A DNA stretch of 64,000 nt from Periplaneta americana (taxonomy: Eukaryota > Arthropoda > Insecta > Blattodea > Blattidae), in assembly GCF_040183065.1 (NCBI RefSeq), contig NC_091132.1, positions 160,167,602 through 160,231,601 of the forward strand, read 5' to 3'. The position numbers and the translations under genes were made by a program. Positions 1 through 11,394 of this stretch are shown one piece after another; positions within the stretch are counted from its first letter, which is position 1, and every line of letters begins with the position of its first letter. The notes below the pieces were generated by a model. The model was not told where the DNA came from. It did not search any database and saw nothing but the letters and a program-made list of their open reading frames with translations.

Positions 1-902
1 TGTATTAATGGAATAAGCACTCAAAAATAATCACAGAGAAGAAATATTACAATGAAAAAAATAGTCATTTTTTTAAACGTAACTTCGTTTGTGCATCCTA
101 GTAGTAATATCACTAACAAATACTAATATCACCTTCTAAGAAGCTAACCTAATCTAACTAATAATGATGATTTTACCTTGAAGACTTCGGCCATAGAGTC
201 TACTGATATTTTGCTAAATCTTTACAGTTCCGTTACCAAAGCAAGCAGGACAGCAAAAAGAGCATATTCTATGCCAATTTTGAGTATATGCAAGCCATGC
301 CAAAAGCCTAAATTGACCTAACATTCACCGATTCATTCATGCCAGACATAACAAAAGCCTTAAGACACCTAACCTGCCACAGCTTCCAATATACAAGGAA
401 TATCAAAAGTATAAGGTATCCTAACCTAACTTGTATTAGATTCGTAACAAAAATACGAAAGAACTGTATCGTGATTTTAACATATACAGAATATAAAAAA
501 AAAAAAATTCGTGTGTACGCTATTGTGAAACTTTCTAGGCTAAGTTATGTTGGTATGAATGAGGAAACAGTAGCAGTGATGTCAACATTATAAACATTTT
601 AGTATAGAGCACAATGAACAGTAGAAGATGTATAAGCCGAGAGGGAAGTGAAATATCTATTCGGTATTTTAAAAAAAATGGCAAAAATTGAACAAAATAT
701 ATCCCTATTACTTCAACAATGACTGTGCATAAATAAAATTAAGGACCGCATTAATAGTTAATCTATTTAAAAATGAATTAATCTAATTACAGCTGAAATC
801 TAGGAGATAGTAGAGGAAGCAATATTCACAATTAATATTATCATCAGGATACTGAAAATATTGATTACTTATAGCTATTCCATGTGGAAAGGCAGCACTC
901 AC

Positions 903-995
903 CCCAGTTTCACATCTTACTATGGGAAAAGTGATCAGCACTGGAGATTCTTCAGATTTTCTCTCTGATAGGTTATCATAAATGTGGCTATCCAT
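903..995 (-). CDS. Linker exon N1 of a C2H2 zinc-finger gene
   Basis: On the minus strand an ATG at 995 opens 31 codons (MDSHIYDNLSERK... ending IVRCETG). They stop at a good splice donor, GG|GTGAGTGC, in phase 0. The paralogue at 30537-30629 has the same length, the same start codon and the same donor phase. The acidic SERKSEESPVLITF section aligns with the SEVKSEEDPEAISF section of the other linker exons in this window. By analogy these encode the disordered N-terminal part of insect zinc-finger proteins. I see no clear acceptor, so this may be a first coding exon. The zinc-finger exon it would serve lies to the left of the window. Confidence 0.6.
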
Positions 996-1338
996 CTTAA
1001 TCTCAATGCAACTGCGGGAAATTCTCCTTTTCAAAGTCACAAACACTTCACATAAAACATCGAGTTAGAAAGAGAAAACATGCAATCGACATTTTCGCAG
1101 TAGCTAATTGGCAGGAAGCCGACTGTAGTTAGGATCAGTGTTGCCAATGTTTGCAAATGGAATTACGTGCACAAAATCGTCAAATGACCCGATTTTGCAT
1201 CAAATATACTCTGCGTTTCAAAAAAAATTACAGCGAAGCATACAAATAAGAAAAATGAACACAAGTTGTACATTATGTTAAAATTTAAATTTTTTTGCTT
1301 ACCTAATCCGAGTTTCTTACTGTTGAACGAAGCCATAA

Positions 1339-1967
1339 GGGTAAGCGATCACTACATCGTATCGCAATCATCAGACGAATCGCACGGCTAGGAAAAAGAC
1401 TATTTTTGCTGTAATTGTCATGTAACCGCGTTCACTACATCGTATCGGACGCATCGCCTCTGGGCAAATCCGTCTACATTTCTCGGATGAGCAACTTTTC
1501 CGATGCGTCCGATCATGGCCTTCTTAATAAGTCAATTTTAATTGGTCAACAGTTACTATTATGTTGTGCCATGTACAGTGTCGCGCCAAAATGACAGACG
1601 GGAAACTTATTTCGCTTGTAGAATATTGGGAAGAATTATATAATTTGAGGCGTTCCCATTACAGTAATCAAGTCGTTTCTTAAATATATATTATTTAACA
1701 AATATATCTTTCGTTTCTTCCTCTTCAATTAAGACGCATGAAGCAATTACAAATTCTTATTCGCTAACAGACGTAATTAATAGACCTAACCTCAACTCCT
1801 CTGTATTCAGCAATGTCAATATCTTACGACGTCATGTTTTAATCAGCTGATAGGGGAATCCGGTAAGGCGATGATGTGGAGCCGTTAAAGTGAACGCACT
1901 GCACTTAAAATATCCGTTGCGTGCGATTCGTACGAGGAGTGCCATACGATGTAGTGAACGCTTACCT
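1339..1967. mobile_element. MITE with about 48-bp inverted ends, TAA target duplication (PIF/Harbinger-like)
   Basis: The left end GGGTAAGCGATCACTACATC pairs with the reverse complement of the right end, AGGTAAGCGTTCACTACATC. The pairing continues for about 48 bp with few mismatches. TAA flanks both sides (1336-1338 and 1968-1970). The matching block at 30950-30975 has one TAA and no insert, which is an empty site. The core TTCACTACATCGTATCG occurs a third time near 1430, inside the left half. There is no coding capacity. A 3-bp TWA duplication is the habit of PIF/Harbinger elements, so that family is the best guess. Confidence 0.85.
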
Positions 1968-1970
1968 TAA

Positions 1971-2700
1971 ATGTACACTGCTCAACATATCTGTCGTCGG
2001 TTCGAAGAAAACACACTTTGTTTTGACTTCTATTCACGAGGCGTTACAGCGTGAGTGGCAGTGAGATCTGTAATAAACTGAAGGCACTACCTGGATAAAT
2101 ATATAACCAATGTGGCATAATATTAAGCATGTATATAGACAACTTTTTTAAGATCTGAAGATGGCATAAATATGCCGAAAACGTTCATCAATAAAATGTC
2201 ATACATTAATACTACATTTTAAGATAAGCAATAGACGGCCCCATTCATTCCAAACCTATTATATTTAAAATAGTTTTCTAAAAGAAACACTTTTCACAGA
2301 TATCAAGCTTGAAATGGTTCTCGCCTATAGTGTTCATGGTTTATTAAAATACCAGACCAGGAGAAAACCACAAAAATCGCATTACAAAGGTTTCTTACAA
2401 TATGTTAGAGTACTTTGATAATTAAGATACATCTACTAGACAGACAAAGATGACAGCCATCACATTTAGGAGTTTCGTTGCCAGGGCGTAGGAAGAGTTA
2501 ATGGATTTTTACAGTTCTATGCGGAGAGAAGAATAAAATAATTGATATTAATACACAAACAATTTTTATTATTTCAAGGAAAATATATTCTTGATTAAAT
2601 AAGAATAGGTCATTAATTCTTGCATGAGAAACACTTGCCACAAACATAATCAAATTATATTAATTCAATATAAAAAACCCAAATCACACAACACGAACAT
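1971..2700. other. Non-coding stretch between block A and the zinc-finger exon
   Basis: The end of block A homology is followed at about 2262 by the start of block B homology, which pairs with 47269 onward. Around 2150-2215 lies a retroposon-like 3' signature (CTGAAGATGGCATAAATATG followed by a GCCGAAAACGTTC motif). Reverse-strand scraps of zinc-finger linker are already visible from about 2270. I see no gene. Confidence 0.5.
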
Positions 2701-4945
2701 TTGATATTTTTCTGTGACGAAGGTCGTGGATTTTTAGATTACCCGACTGAAAGCAACATTTACCACAAACATCAAATTTATAAGGTTTCTCGCCTATGTG
2801 CAGCGCCGTAGATGGGATTTTAATTTACGTAACTGCGAAAAATTTACCAGAAACATTACATTTGAAAGGTTTCTTGCCCCTGTGCAGTGCCGTAGATGGA
2901 ATTTTCAATTACGTAACAACCAAAAAACTATTACAATCATTACATTTGGAAGGTTTCTCGCCTGAGTGCAAGCGTAGATGGGATTTTAAATTAACTTCGA
3001 AAAACAAATACCACATAGATCACATTTGAAGGTTTCTCCCCTCTGTAGAGCCGTAGATGGGATTTTAAATTACGTAACTGCGAAAAACAATTACCACAAA
3101 TATCATATTTGAAACGTCCTCGCATGTGTGAAGTCGTAGATGGGATTTTAAATTCAGTAACTGCGAAAAACAATTACCGAATAATATCACATTTTAAAGT
3201 TTTCTCATCTATGTACAGTCGTAGATGCGATTTTAAATTACGTAACAGCGAAAAACAATCACGATAATAATCACATTTTAAAGATTTCTCGCCTGTGTGC
3301 AGTTGTAGATGGGATTTAAACTGCGAAAAACAATTACCACAAACATCACTGCCTGTGTGCAGTTGTAGATAGATTTTAATTACGCAACTGCGACAAACAA
3401 TTACCACAAACATCTCATTTGAAAGGTTTTTCGCCTGTATGTAATTGTAGACGGGATTTTAAATTACGTAACTGTGAAAACCAATTACCACAAACATCAC
3501 ATTTGAAAGGTTTCGTGCCTGAGTTGAGTTCTAGATGAGATTTTAAATTATGTAACACCGAGAAACAATTACCATAAACGTCTCATTTCAGAGTTTTCTC
3601 GCCTGAGTTGACTTCTAGTTGGGATTTTAAATTACGTAACAGCGAAAAACAATTACCACAAACATCACACTTGAAAAGCTTCTCTCCTCTCTGCAGGTAT
3701 TCATGGTATCATAGGCCTCTCAACTGAGAGATACACTAGCGACAAACACATTTGAAAAGTTTCACGCCCGTGCACTGCCGTACATGGGACTACGAAGTAT
3801 GTAGCAGACCACAAAATTGAAATTTGAAGTTAATATCTCCCGTGTGCCGGAGTTCATGGTATCTGATGCTACTCACGTTAGAGACACATTAACCATAAAC
3901 ATTACACTTGAAATGTCTCTCCACTGTGTGCTGGCATAATGGCTCTGTATGAATATTAACAGCAAAAAAATATTACCACGAACACATCATTTCAAATATT
4001 TGTAGACTGTGTGCCGAAGTTTAATGAAGTTTTACACTACTCGTATTACAGAAAGCCTTGTCACAAACAATACACTAGAAAGGTCTCTCCCCAATGTGCT
4101 GGCGCAAATGGCCTTTTAATGATTTTAACTTTCCGAAGCACTTAACACAAACATCGCATTTGAAAGGTTTCTCGCCTGTATACACGCCTTTACGCCTCTT
4201 CAGATGAAGTGAAGAGAAACTATTGCCACACCCATCACACTTGAAAGGTTTCTCGCCTGTATGCAAGAGTTTATGCGTCTTTAGGTAATTTGAACGCGAG
4301 AAACGAACGTCACACACATCACACCTGAAAGGTTTGTCGCCTGTGTGCACGCGTTTATGCCTATTCAGATGATGTGAAAAAGAGAAACGAATGCCACACA
4401 CACATCACACTTGAAGGATTTCTCGCCCGTATGCAGGACTTTATGCGCCTTTAGGTTATTTTTACGCGAGAAATGAATGCCACAAACATTACACTTGAAA
4501 GGTTTCTAGTCTGTATGCACGCGTTTATGAGACCTTAAATGGTCAGAACGCGAAACAAGATTGCCACAATGATTCCACTTGAACGGTTTCTCGCCTGTAT
4601 GTATCAGTTTATGCCTTTTTACGTTACTCGATTGCAAGCTCTTGCCAAAAAACATTACACTCGAAAGGTTTCTCGCTATTGTGCTGGCTTTCATGAGTTT
4701 TTAGGTAACTTGACCTTGAAAAACTTATTACAAACATCGCATTTGAAAGGTTTCTTGCCTGCGTCCTTGGGTGAATGTCCGCTCAAGTTTGCAGAATTCG
4801 AGACAGATATTTTAGACGATTCAGATTCGTATTTCTTTCCGTCTTCACGAGTCCGCGAAGGTTTTCCCGACGAACCTGAATTCTTGCGAATCTCACACAC
4901 AATCTCGTTGTCTTCAAGTAAAAGACTGTCGAATTCTGATGACAC
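2700..4945 (-). pseudogene. C2H2 zinc-finger terminal exon, broken copy
   Basis: The minus strand reads as zinc fingers joined by TGEKPFKCD linkers, but spread over several frames (pieces at 4691-4945, 4506-4694 and 4075-4401, then 2991-3413). The first piece carries the acidic leader SSEFDSLLLEDNEIVCE, which is also found in the intact paralogue at 48404-49438. Below 3700 come about eleven degenerate 84-bp units, with a repeated GTAGATGGGATTTTAAATTA core on the plus strand, at roughly 2806, 2890, 2972, 3050 and onward. Many cysteines, histidines and frames are lost. The intact version would be a nuclear DNA-binding protein. This copy looks like a pseudogene, although the fingers nearest the leader are only lightly damaged. 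The partner linker exons would be those at 23-31 kb. Confidence 0.85.
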
Positions 4946-5573
4946 GTTCCTCTCATTGGTTGCTGCAATCCTAAAGGAAAGATACTCTGAGTCTAGAAAA
5001 CAATCGCAACAAATTTACACACAATTAAATCAGGGATTGCAGAAACAGCACAAGTCACTATTTGTGGCGAAATGAGTTTATTCGAGTTCATGGACTGCAT
5101 ATATATGACTATCATTCCATGCTGAAACAACGTAAGTCAGTATGGCCGTCTCAAATTTGGAGACCTGAGAAATCCTGCAAACGCGCAAAAACAACACGTG
5201 TCAAAGACATGTGCGAACATATTGGTTCCGATTTCAGACTGCAGACATCTACGACACAAGGATACAAAAATTGATCCCACTGAATGACAAATGTCTCTAT
5301 TCTGGTGGTGAATACGGTGAAAAGAACTCAATAATTGCTGTACCTCTGCCAATATAACTTTTCATGAAATTTTGTTCTCTTTTTGTAAACAGCCCCAGAG
5401 AAATTAATTTTTACAGCCTTCGTAATTACGCTCGAGTGGCCAAAATTATGACGTCATTAAAATGATGGAAGGAAAAAGGACCAATTCTTTTAACTGTGGC
5501 CTTGAGATTGCTTGCTTGTAAGTACAAAGGAGAATATTTACCTTCTTCATTGGCATATTAACACAAAATCTTG

Positions 5574-5684
5574 TCAATTCAAAAAGGGAAGCTTGACGAT
5601 ATACGCAAACTTATGCGTTACATACCACATGAATATAAAGAATTTTACAATAATATTGTTCAGTGGCCTATTGTGGAAGAATAA
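5574..5684 (+). pseudogene. Short conserved C-terminal ORF tail of an unassigned transposon
   Basis: Read from 5574, this frame gives 36 codons to a stop: SIQKGKLDDIRKLMRYIPHE, then YKEFYNNIVQWPIVEE. The paralogue at 50000-50110 keeps the frame and the stop with three substitutions. A terminal section of the type IPxEYxxFY at the end of an ORF is something I associate with arthropod transposon proteins, but I cannot name the family. Upstream sequence is not open. The rest of 4946-6288 shows no supported gene. Confidence 0.35.
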
Positions 5685-6367
5685 ATTCATTTGTATCCTG
5701 AACATAAGTATCAAGTACACAGTAGGCCTATGTATGTATTATTTCCCTAATTTGACAAATAAACTTTTGTTGAACTCAATTACACTAGAAATTTGATTAC
5801 TCGGAGACACAGTAAATGTCATGCTAATATATATTGGTTTATTTCATTAACAATTCATTAGATTCCCATAAATTTGGTATAAAACGACACATTTATTAGG
5901 CTTCTGTCTGAAGAAGCCAGTACTATAACCAGTGGTGTGAACTACCACCAGTAATACCGGTGTTTGTGTCTACTGAAAAATTCAGCTTTCATGGCATGTG
6001 CAGTTACTGCAAACCCCGATTCAATTATTGGATATTTAAAACAATACAAACCTATCTCACCAGGAGGTACAATAGCATTGGTGATGCATCCGTGTAATAT
6101 ATTTGTGAGTAATTTTGGATGTCTCTAAATTGTCTCGCCAATTTGGTCCTTATCTGTACAACCTCTTTGTTCAAAGTCACCTTTCTCGACAGGAGTGTGC
6201 TATTTTCTGCGATTGTTTCGAAATTCGGGATTGCAAATGTGCTATAACTTTTTCTACCCTTATACTTGTCATATATACGATGTTTATACGAGGGTCACGT
6301 CAAATGTCATGCACCTTTTTATTTAAAAATTAGGTTTTTGTCCTACAGCTCTGTTATTTTCACAGTA

Positions 6368-9301
6368 CCGTAAAATGAGGTGAAGTTGACCACAGGGGTG
6401 AAGTTGACCACAGGGGTGAAGTTGACCAAAACTCCCGAATAAGTTTCAGAGGCCATTAATGCCCAGAAGTAAAATTTCTAATTTTTTCAAAAAATGGTAT
6501 TTTATATGTTGTACTTCTCTTTTCATATTTGACACATTGACAAAATTTTAAAATATGTTTCGTTTCAACTAGAATATTTTATTTAAGTCTACAATATTTA
6601 ACATTTTTTATACATGGGATAAACTTTAAAGCTGCAGGTGACTCCAAAGAGGATATTATCACACAACCATTGATTTCAGCATCTTTGAGCATCTCTGAAC
6701 ACACACATAATTTGGTTTCCTATCCTGAATTACTTAGTAGTCTACTGGAGGGAAAAATAAAAAAAAAGGGAAATTTACATGTTTCTAGGGGTGAAGTTGA
6801 CCACACTGTAGGAATTCACTGCATTTGTTATAGTACTGAGTATAGATACAATTTTGAGGTTAGAAAGTTATTTTTTTGCCCTTTTTTGTAGTCTCAAGAC
6901 AGTGTTAGTTGGAAATGCCTAGAAAGTATGTATCAGTTGGTAAACAGAACTGCCAATATAGTAAACAAGATTTAGAAGATGCTCTAAAAGACTATTTAGA
7001 TGGGAAATTGAGCATGAAACGGGCATGTGAGAAGTACCATATTCCAAAGGGAACACTTTTCAATAGGGTGCATGGATTGAAAGGAAAATCGTATGGTGGT
7101 CCAACGGTTTTTCAGCTGGTGAGGAAAATATAATGGTAAACTGCTTGCTGGCATGCGCATCTTGGGGTTTTCCCTTAAATACCCTTGATGTGAGGTTGTT
7201 TGCCAAGGAATATCTAGACAGAATAGGTAGGGAAGAAAAGAAATTTGTAAACAACATGCCTGGTGTTGAATGGGCTAAAAGCTTTTTGCAGCGACATTCT
7301 GAAAAATTGTCAGAGCGCCTGGCAAACAACATTAAAAGAGCAAGAGCAAACGTCAGTGAAGATGTAATTAGGGATTATCATGTAAATCTTTCTGACACAA
7401 TAGAAGGGTTACCAGCAGAAAATGTTTTCAACTACGATGAAAGCAACTTGTCAGACGACCCAGGAAGAAGCAAGATGATTTTCAAGAGGGGTGTTAAGTA
7501 TCCTGACAATGTTATAAATCATTCTAAGAGCTCCGTATCATTTATGATGTGTGTGTCAGCTGATGGAACTGCTCTTCCGCCATACGTGGTGTACAAATCA
7601 GTTCATTTATATGACACCTGGAGGGAAGGAGGACCAAAGGGAGCTCCATTTTGTACAAAACCATGCTGCAGTAGAGGGACACGTTACAATAGAACTTCTC
7701 ATGGGTGGTTTGATACAATCACGTTTGCAGATTGGTTCAAATCAATGTTCCTCCCACATGCTAGTCGTCTCCCTGGAAAGAAAGCCCTCATAGGTGATAA
7801 TTTATCATCACACTTTAATGAGGAAGTGCTTCAGCTGTGTGAAAAGAACAATATTTTTTTTGTATGTCTTCCAGCCAATGCTACTCATCTATGCCAACCT
7901 CTAGATATCAGCTTTTTTGGACCATTAAAGAAAGCATGGAGGAAAATCCTAAACAGCTGGAAGAAATGTCACTCCAAGCACTCTGCTGTGGAAAAGAGCT
8001 TGTTTCCAAAGTTGTTTAAACAGTTGTTCAATGAAGTGCCAAATATGCACCAGAATATTATCAGTGGCTTTGAAGCCACAGGAATCCATCCTCTGAACTT
8101 AGATAAGCTCTTAAAAAGAATTCCCAGGAAGGAAACACTCACACCTTCGAAACACCCTGACACTCCTATGATGATAACAGAAACACTTGTAGAGTTTTTG
8201 AGCCAGCAGCGACATCCAGTGCACACTTCATCAGGTTGTAATACAGAGAAGAAAGCCAGAAGACGACTGACATTGACTCCTGGTCAATCAGTTGCATCAG
8301 AGGACTCTCCTCTGAAGAATAATAGTGCCACTTCAATACCAGTATCCAAGCAATCAGGATCAGCTAGAAAGTTATTTGTTTCTCCTGGAAAGTCATTGAC
8401 ACTGACTTCCAACACAAGAAGAGCTGCCGAAACTGCTCAAAAAGAACCTCCACATTCTGCAACAGTGCCGAAAGAAAATGACTTTGTGTTGGTGAAATTC
8501 AAACAAACAAAAAGTGTCCTTTATTATGTGGGTCAAGTCATGGGGAAGATGAATGAAAGTGGTGACCTGGAAGTCAAATTCATGCGCCGTAGTAATAAGA
8601 TTCCAGGTTCATTTCATTTCCCAAATGTGGAAGATATTTCTTTCGTAAAATTTGATGATGTAGTGAGAGTATTAAGTGAGGTTTCTGCTCCTAAAAGGCT
8701 AACCTCACGACAGAAATCATATTTTAATTTTGTGTTAGATGAGGACAATGTTCACTGAAATGTAAAAGTGGAACTGGCTTCGTAACACCTACTCACACAC
8801 GGTACCGGTATTTTATTGTAATTATAAATTTGTTTAAAATTTTCTAATGTTTTTAATGTGTTTGAAGTCAATTATGGCACTTTTCTTAGAAATTGCTCTG
8901 TTAAAATTCAAATTTCAATAAAAATTACGTTTGATAAGGTATTATGTGTTGTGTATAGGTACTGGGTACTCTTTTCTTGGTGTTTTAATCACTGTGGTAT
9001 AAAAGCAATGGTTAACCTTCATTTTCATAAGGTCACCTTCATCCCATGCCTTAAAGAACTTATTTCTACATGAAATACTTATGTGTGGTCACCTTCACCC
9101 CATGCGGGGAGAAGGTGACCAAATAATGTTTTTTTAAAATTAAGACTACTTGTAATAGCGAAAGTATGTTTGCTCTGATTAAATTCTATTCTTCAGATAC
9201 GCACCTTTCTTTATATGCTTTTACAAAAAAAATTAAAAAATAATCCTGAACGCCACAGTTATGCAAAGTTCAGAATTGGTCACCTTCACCCCGTTTTACG
9301 G
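6368..9301 (+). mobile_element. pogo/Tigger-like transposon, 2934 bp, nested in the mariner
   Basis: The inverted ends of 24 bp begin CCGTAAAATGAGGTGAAG on the left. The reverse complement of the right end begins CCGTAAAACGGGGTGAAG. TA is duplicated at 6366-6367 and 9302-9303. The orthologous position in B' has a single TA at 50797-50798 and no insert, which proves the boundaries. Copies of GGGGTGAAGTTGACCACA follow the left end in tandem and recur near 6788. Inverted relatives (GGTCACCTTCACCCC) sit near 9030, 9089 and 9279. These are probable transposase-binding sites. It inserted after the segmental duplication. Confidence 0.96.
6915..8758 (+). CDS. pogo-like transposase with one frameshift
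   Basis: The ATG at 6915 starts MPRKYVSVGKQN. It follows a strong acceptor-like tract (TTTTTTTGCCCTTTTTTGTA then G at 6891), so a 5' UTR intron is possible. The N-terminus has a pipsqueak/CENP-B-type helix-turn-helix (SKQDLEDALKDYLDGKLSMK... HIPKGTLFNRV). A one-base shortening of the T run at 7108-7112 breaks the frame. The open part continues from 7133 for 541 residues. A Tc5/CENP-B HTH spans residues 20-75. A DDE_1 catalytic core follows, with D102 (NYDES), D222 (GDNLSSH) and D258 (QPLDISF), giving a DD35D spacing. The last 100 residues (FVLVKFKQTK, YYVGQVMGKM) resemble a small SH3/Tudor-like barrel. A polyadenylation signal AATAAA lies near 8917. Only one break is evident, so the copy is young. 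Confidence 0.93.
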
Positions 9302-10509
9302 TATGTAGATACATTCTTTAGGCACAAAATCTCTTTTCCACATCATCTCCGTCCCTTTCAACTGTCTTACGCCACCTCTGAACGAGGGCTTGTATAGCTG
9401 CACGGTAAAAGTCTGGAGCAACACGACTGAGCCTGTTTTTCCAGCGTGCACGAGGGGCTTGTCATCTTCAAACCTCGTTCTGCGAAGAGATTCTTTCAGT
9501 TTACCTAAGAGATGTTAGTTTATGGTGCCAGATCAGGACAGTAAGGCGTGTTTCAGTGTTATCCATCCAATTTTCCTGATCTGGTCTGTGGCCCTGTGAC
9601 TGACATGTGGCCGTGCGTTGTCGTGCAATAGGAGAACATTATGCTTCTCCTGATGTGGTCGAACACGACTCAGTTGAGCTTGACGTTTGCTGAGAATTAA
9701 TGATGGTTCCGTGTGGCATGATGTCCAAAAGAGTCCTCCTCAATCGAAAAAAACACAGTGGTCATAACTCTTCCTGCTGAAGGCACAGATTTGAATTCCT
9801 TTTTCTTTGGTGAATTTGCATGATGCCATTGTCTGCCTCTTTGCCTCCAGTTGAAAATGGTGGAGCCATGTATCATATCCTGTCAATTTTTGCAAGAAAG
9901 TCATCCCTACCATTCTCATAATTGTCCAAATTACGCAGGACACTCTTTTTCGGGTTTCTCTGTGGGCTTCTGTCAACATCCTCGGAAGCCACCTGGCACA
10001 AAGCATTTTTAAACCCAACTGTTTCAATATTCTGCACACACTTGCTTCTCCTATTCCAACTTGGAGTGACAATTCTTTCACTGTTACGCTTTTGTCAGCC
10101 ACAACCGTGTTGTTAACGCGCTGCACATTGTCAGGACTTCGTGCAGTGCAGGGTCAGCCGCTGCAAGGAGTATCCCGAATATTGGCGTGCCCTCTTTCAC
10201 CAGATAATCTGCTTGCCCACAAACTAACCGTACTGTGATCGACAGGTATACCTCCATGCTATTTTTTCAACTTCTTGTGAATGCTTCCCTGTGTCTCGTT
10301 CTCACAACACAGGAACGCGACAACAGCACGTTGCTTCTGAAGAATGTCAAGTACAGCAGTCATCCTAAAGGAGTGCTATCACGGGAAGGACTTATATTAA
10401 ATTTGAATACAAGCGGGGAGGATGCATCTATGATCTCCATAAATTGCAATGGTGTAGAAAAGAAAATAAATTAAAACACTGCTGTGCATTATTTTTGGAG
10501 TCACACTCG

Positions 10510-11394
10510 TGTGGTTTGTTAATTTTGTCACTTTAAAATTTTGAAAATTTGGAGGACATTACTGATTTGATTTCATAAAAATCGTTATCATAATAAAATT
10601 TGTATTGTTATTATCGGTGTTTGTTGTTTTGCCAACATTAAACCAGTAACATTTCTTTCAGACTTCTTCAACAATGTAATTTTCAATTCTAAAGGAATAT
10701 AGGCTCAGTAAATATATTTTTCTCTGTTTTAATGACAAGTGTATTCACACATAATGACATAAAAACATAAATTGACTCAATTGAGAGAAGTATTGGAGAT
10801 GTCTGTAGCAATATATTCTCCTACTGAATGCATTATGGTTGAGGAGCAACTTTCATCTCTACGTGGATGATGTCATTTCCAGTTATTATCAGAACCAAAC
10901 CCTGGAAATTTGGTATAAATACAGATGCACAGGGTGTGATTTAAGATTTCAGATGGGGAGAGGGATAGAATCCTAGATAGACAATGCCATACATAAAATT
11001 ATTATTATCCTCATTCAAGACAGCTCGATGCTTGGTCGCACTGAGTTGCTTGTCTTGCATCTTGGTCATAATAATAATATATCCATGAGCAGGCTTAAGA
11101 TAGGATGTGTAATTCTTCAGTTCTTGATTGTTGTCAGCTTGCCAATGATGATAATACATCGATATTATTCTCTTTGCTTAGTTTATACTTCATACAGTAC
11201 ATATACTCGTATTAAAACAATTATATTTTTTAAGGGGGGATAGGAGTTATCCCTGGCAGGAATGTTAATATGAATTTATTAGAAGGGGATAACTTTTCAA
11301 CAGGGAAAAATCCTCCCCATCCTGCCCTTTAATTCGAATCCTGCAGATGCAAATACCTGTCACGTCATAACATGCAAGTATACACAGTAGGGAA
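10510..11394. other. Non-coding interval missing from the second copy
   Basis: The sequence between the mariner end and the piggyBac remnant has no supported gene. Short frames at 10941-11159 and 11028-11243 overlap on opposite strands and show no family motif. In B' the whole interval is absent: homology jumps from the equivalent of 9776 straight to the equivalent of 11398. Confidence 0.6.

Larger units (their letters stand above)
1..2050. repeat. Block A of the tandem unit (first copy)
   Basis: This stretch matches 29636-31090 in the same orientation, starting from the first base of the window. The match is recognisable by eye over the whole length, apart from the 629-bp insertion at 1339-1967. 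It contains exon N1 (903-995). Otherwise it is AT-rich, intron-like sequence with stops in every frame. The short open frames at 339-593 and 783-1046 are not supported beyond the exon. The true left boundary lies outside the window. Confidence 0.85.
6289..10509 (-). mobile_element. mariner transposon (degenerate), interrupted by a pogo-like element
   Basis: The right end CGAGGGTCACGTCAAATG at 6289 is preceded by TA. The left end, in reverse, reads TGCATTATTTTTGGAGTCAC then ACTCG and stops at 10509. The two ends match at about 19 of 27 positions. After removing the nested element and its extra TA, the mariner is about 1285 bp, the usual size. The minus strand carries transposase pieces: ETQGSIHKKLKK, VDHSTVSLWASRLSGE, then 9740-10126 with VTVKELSLQVGIGEASVCRI, CARWLPRMLTEAHRE and the TGYDTWLHHF catalytic surround. 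The C-terminal IQALVQRWRKTVERDGDDVE motif near 9330 follows. Several frame breaks make it inactive. B' holds a shortened copy at 50719-51268. Confidence 0.9.

Noticed and set aside
4539-5075. 178-residue plus-strand ORF (also 49173-49493)
   Set aside because: It is the complement of the zinc-finger leader and fingers. The minus strand explains the conservation.
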